From: Propionibacteriaceae bacterium
Lineage (GTDB): Bacteria; Actinomycetota; Actinomycetes; Propionibacteriales; Propionibacteriaceae
Length of the DNA stretch: 64,000 nucleotides
Assembly: GCA_030532575.1 (NCBI GenBank)
Contig: JAUNKV010000007.1
Location: 29,534 to 93,533, forward strand
Reading direction: 5' to 3'
Both the position numbers and the translations under genes were made by a program. This document shows positions 61,066 to 64,000 of this stretch, one piece after another (position 1 is the first letter of the stretch; each line of letters starts with the position of its first letter). The notes under the pieces were generated by a model, which had not been told where the DNA came from, did no database searches, and was given only the letters and a program-made list of their open reading frames with translations.

Positions 61066-61362
61066 GTGGCAACCACGATCAAGCCGCTCGAGGACCGCGT
61101 CCTCGTCCAGCCGCTCGAGGCCGAGCAGACCACCGCTTCCGGCCTGGTCATCCCCGACACCGCCAAGGAGAAGCCGCAGGAGGGCAAGGTCGTGGCTCTC
61201 GGTCCCGGCCGCATCGACGACAAGGGCAACCGCGTCCCGCTGGACGTCGCCGAGGGCGATGTCGTGATCTTCTCCAAGTACGGCGGCACCGAGGTCAAGT
61301 ACGACGGTGCCGAGTACCTGCTGCTGAACGCCCGCGACATCCTCGCCGTCGTCTCCCGCTGA
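61066..61362 (+). CDS. groES: Co-chaperonin GroES
   Basis: The 98-residue lid of the chaperonin shows [19 protein letters not shown], the mobile loop before [21 protein letters not shown], and [14 protein letters not shown]. It starts at GTG 61066 with AAAGGGG upstream. It is under CIRCE control and followed by groEL after 12 nt. Confidence 0.97.
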   Translation: MATTIKPLEDRVLVQPLEAEQTTASGLVIPDTAKEKPQEGKVVALGPGRIDDKGNRVPLDVAEGDVVIFSKYGGTEVKYDGAEYLLLNARDILAVVSR

Positions 61363-61371
61363 ACGAGGTAG

Positions 61372-62964
<1,593 letters not shown>

Positions 62965-62973
62965 GCCTGTCCG

Positions 62974-63007
62974 CAGGGCCCCGGGATCGTATGGTCCCGG
63001 GGCCCTG
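62974..63007 (+). terminator. Terminator after groEL
   Basis: CAGGGCCCCGGGA (62974-62986) and its exact complement (62995-63007) form a 13-bp stem with an 8-nt loop. Confidence 0.85.
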
Positions 63008-63049
63008 TGCTGTTCGCACACCCGCTACGCTGGAGCCCTGGGAGGAAAC

Positions 63050-63310
63050 ATGGCTGATCTGATCCCGTTGGCGGCTGTTCTGGTTGCTGTGCTGTTGCAG
63101 GCCCTGGTCTGGTTCAGGGTGGTGAGGAGCCGGGCGTTCCTCGTCGTCGGAGCTGGTCTGCTGCTGCTCTCCTGGCTGGCTTTCGTCCTGCTTCATGGTG
63201 ACCCCGATGTGTGGGACTTCTACGCCTCGGTGTGGTTCGTACCGTTCCTCGGGCTCGGGGCGACGGCGCTCTGCTGGCTGTGGCTGGGGTGTCCTCGGGG
63301 CAAGGTTTGA
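63050..63310 (+). CDS. Small membrane protein of unknown function
   Basis: The 86-residue protein has three hydrophobic spans (about residues 4-24, 30-48 and 59-80) and the motif LHGDPDVWDFYASVWFVPF between the last two. GGGAGGAAAC precedes the ATG, and TACGCT about 20 bp further upstream could be a -10. I do not recognise a family. Confidence 0.65.
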   Translation: MADLIPLAAVLVAVLLQALVWFRVVRSRAFLVVGAGLLLLSWLAFVLLHGDPDVWDFYASVWFVPFLGLGATALCWLWLGCPRGKV

Positions 63311-63458
63311 GAGGCTTGTGTCAAGACGCAAGTCGGCTGGACGGCTGACGAGTTTGGGGGTTGTGGGGTGCGGGAGTGGCAATTAGAGTCCGAAGCGACC
63401 TGAAAATGAGTCGTTTCAATCGGGTCGTCCGACATCCCCTACGAAGTGGAGTCCAACG

Positions 63459-64000
63459 ATGGATATCAGTCGTCGTAGCGTCCTCATGGGCGCAGCAGCG
63501 CTGCCCGCTGTCAGCCTGCTTGCCGGTGCCCCCGCGGCCCTGGCGGACAGCAGCACCCATGCCACCTTCTACCTGTCGGAGAAGGGCAATGACAATGCGG
63601 CCGGAACCTCGCAGCGTCGAGCATGGCGGAGCTTGGAGCGCCTCCAGAAGGCCCTCGAGGACGGCCAGGTGGGCTACGGGTCCACCGTGCTGTTCCGCAG
63701 CGGTCACCGGTTCTACGGAGAGCTGTCCGGGATTCCGGCCAACCTCAACGGCAACGGGCGGTTGACCCTGGGTTCCTACGGACGCGGCAGGCGTCCGCAG
63801 ATCATGGGCTACAAGGTGCTGAACAAGCCCGAGATGTGGTCCAAGGTGGGCAAGAACCTGTGGCGGATCAACCTGGGTGATCCCGACACCCACGTCGGCA
63901 ACAAGATGGCCTCGGGGGATCGAGGTGCCGATGTCGGCTTCCTGCGGGTCAACGGCGTCATCAAGGGCCACAAGAAGGCGACGGTGGAGGAGCTCACCGA
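63459..64000 (+). CDS. Tat-exported protein, probable right-handed beta-helix (partial)
   Basis: The frame is open to the window end (180 codons seen). The N terminus is a Tat signal (ISRRSVLMGAAALPAVSLLAG, then AALA cleavage site). The mature start YLSEKGNDNAAGTSQRRAWRSL, followed by an IP/GNG turn and HRFYGELSG, matches the opening of secreted parallel-beta-helix proteins such as pectate-lyase-like enzymes. It probably acts on polysaccharide outside the cell. GTGGAG precedes ATG 63459. A near-palindrome at 63392-63417 (GAAGCGAC/GTCGTTTC) could be its operator. Confidence 0.75.
   Translation, partial: MDISRRSVLMGAAALPAVSLLAGAPAALADSSTHATFYLSEKGNDNAAGTSQRRAWRSLERLQKALEDGQVGYGSTVLFRSGHRFYGELSGIPANLNGNGRLTLGSYGRGRRPQIMGYKVLNKPEMWSKVGKNLWRINLGDPDTHVGNKMASGDRGADVGFLRVNGVIKGHKKATVEELT

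Overview
The window is high-GC actinobacterial chromosome. The gene order rpmG - hadA/hadB-like dehydratases - murB - tRNA-Trp - secE - nusG - rplK - rplA is the actinobacterial arrangement. The other content (paired groES/groEL behind CIRCE sites, a cobalamin riboswitch with a BtuFCD-type transporter, a lactococcin-972-type bacteriocin) and the lack of mycolate-specific genes suggest a member of the Propionibacteriaceae (Arachnia/Tessaracoccus-like). The genus is an inference only. No rRNA, prophage, CRISPR array or transposase gene was seen.

Layout. 0-9 kb: YajQ, a membrane glycerophosphodiester phosphodiesterase, tRNA-Tyr, purine nucleoside phosphorylase, tRNA-Thr, tRNA-Met, rpmG, hadAB-like pair, murB, tRNA-Trp, secE-nusG, rplK-rplA. 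9-16 kb: NCS1 permease with an AraC regulator, VOC protein, LRR-like protein, sodA, and an RNA-modification operon (RsmC-like methyltransferase, truA, trmB). 16-24 kb: cobalamin riboswitch and ABC importer, YccF, EF-G2-like GTPase, an alkylation-repair pair (AdaA-AlkA fusion plus Ogt). 24-29 kb: VapBC-type toxin-antitoxin, a Fic/Doc protein with an altered active site, a two-component system, a lipoprotein serine hydrolase. 29-38 kb: rplM-rpsI, glmM, coaA, nadE, glmS, acpS and NAD(P)H-hydrate dehydratase. 39-45 kb: GT4 glycosyltransferase, DEAD-box helicase with a long Arg/Asp repeat region, and a four-gene t6A operon that starts with a GNAT-TsaE fusion. 45-52 kb: oligopeptide/dipeptide ABC operon. 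52-60 kb: S4 and THUMP-like RNA proteins, bacteriocin operon, a toxin-antitoxin relic broken by a MITE, and the 5-oxoprolinase genes pxpA-pxpBC. 60-64 kb: groES-groEL with tandem CIRCE-type operators, then a truncated Tat-exported protein resembling a beta-helix lyase.

The most unusual structure lies outside the genes. (1) A 73-nt element occurs six times in two clusters. It has imperfect terminal inverted repeats, and two internal positions covary perfectly across copies (C-G or T-A), so its folded shape appears to be conserved. (2) A separate 166-178 bp family has 14-bp inverted ends (REP/BIME-like), with four complete and three partial copies. (3) A 161-bp MITE with perfect 17-bp inverted ends and a 3-bp TAA target duplication interrupts an antitoxin gene; removing it on paper restores the frame exactly. 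(4) At least 15 genes carry a TANNNT hexamer 6-9 nt before the start codon, mostly without a Shine-Dalgarno sequence, which points to widespread leaderless transcription. This pattern also helped choose start codons (for example trmB and the GT4 gene).
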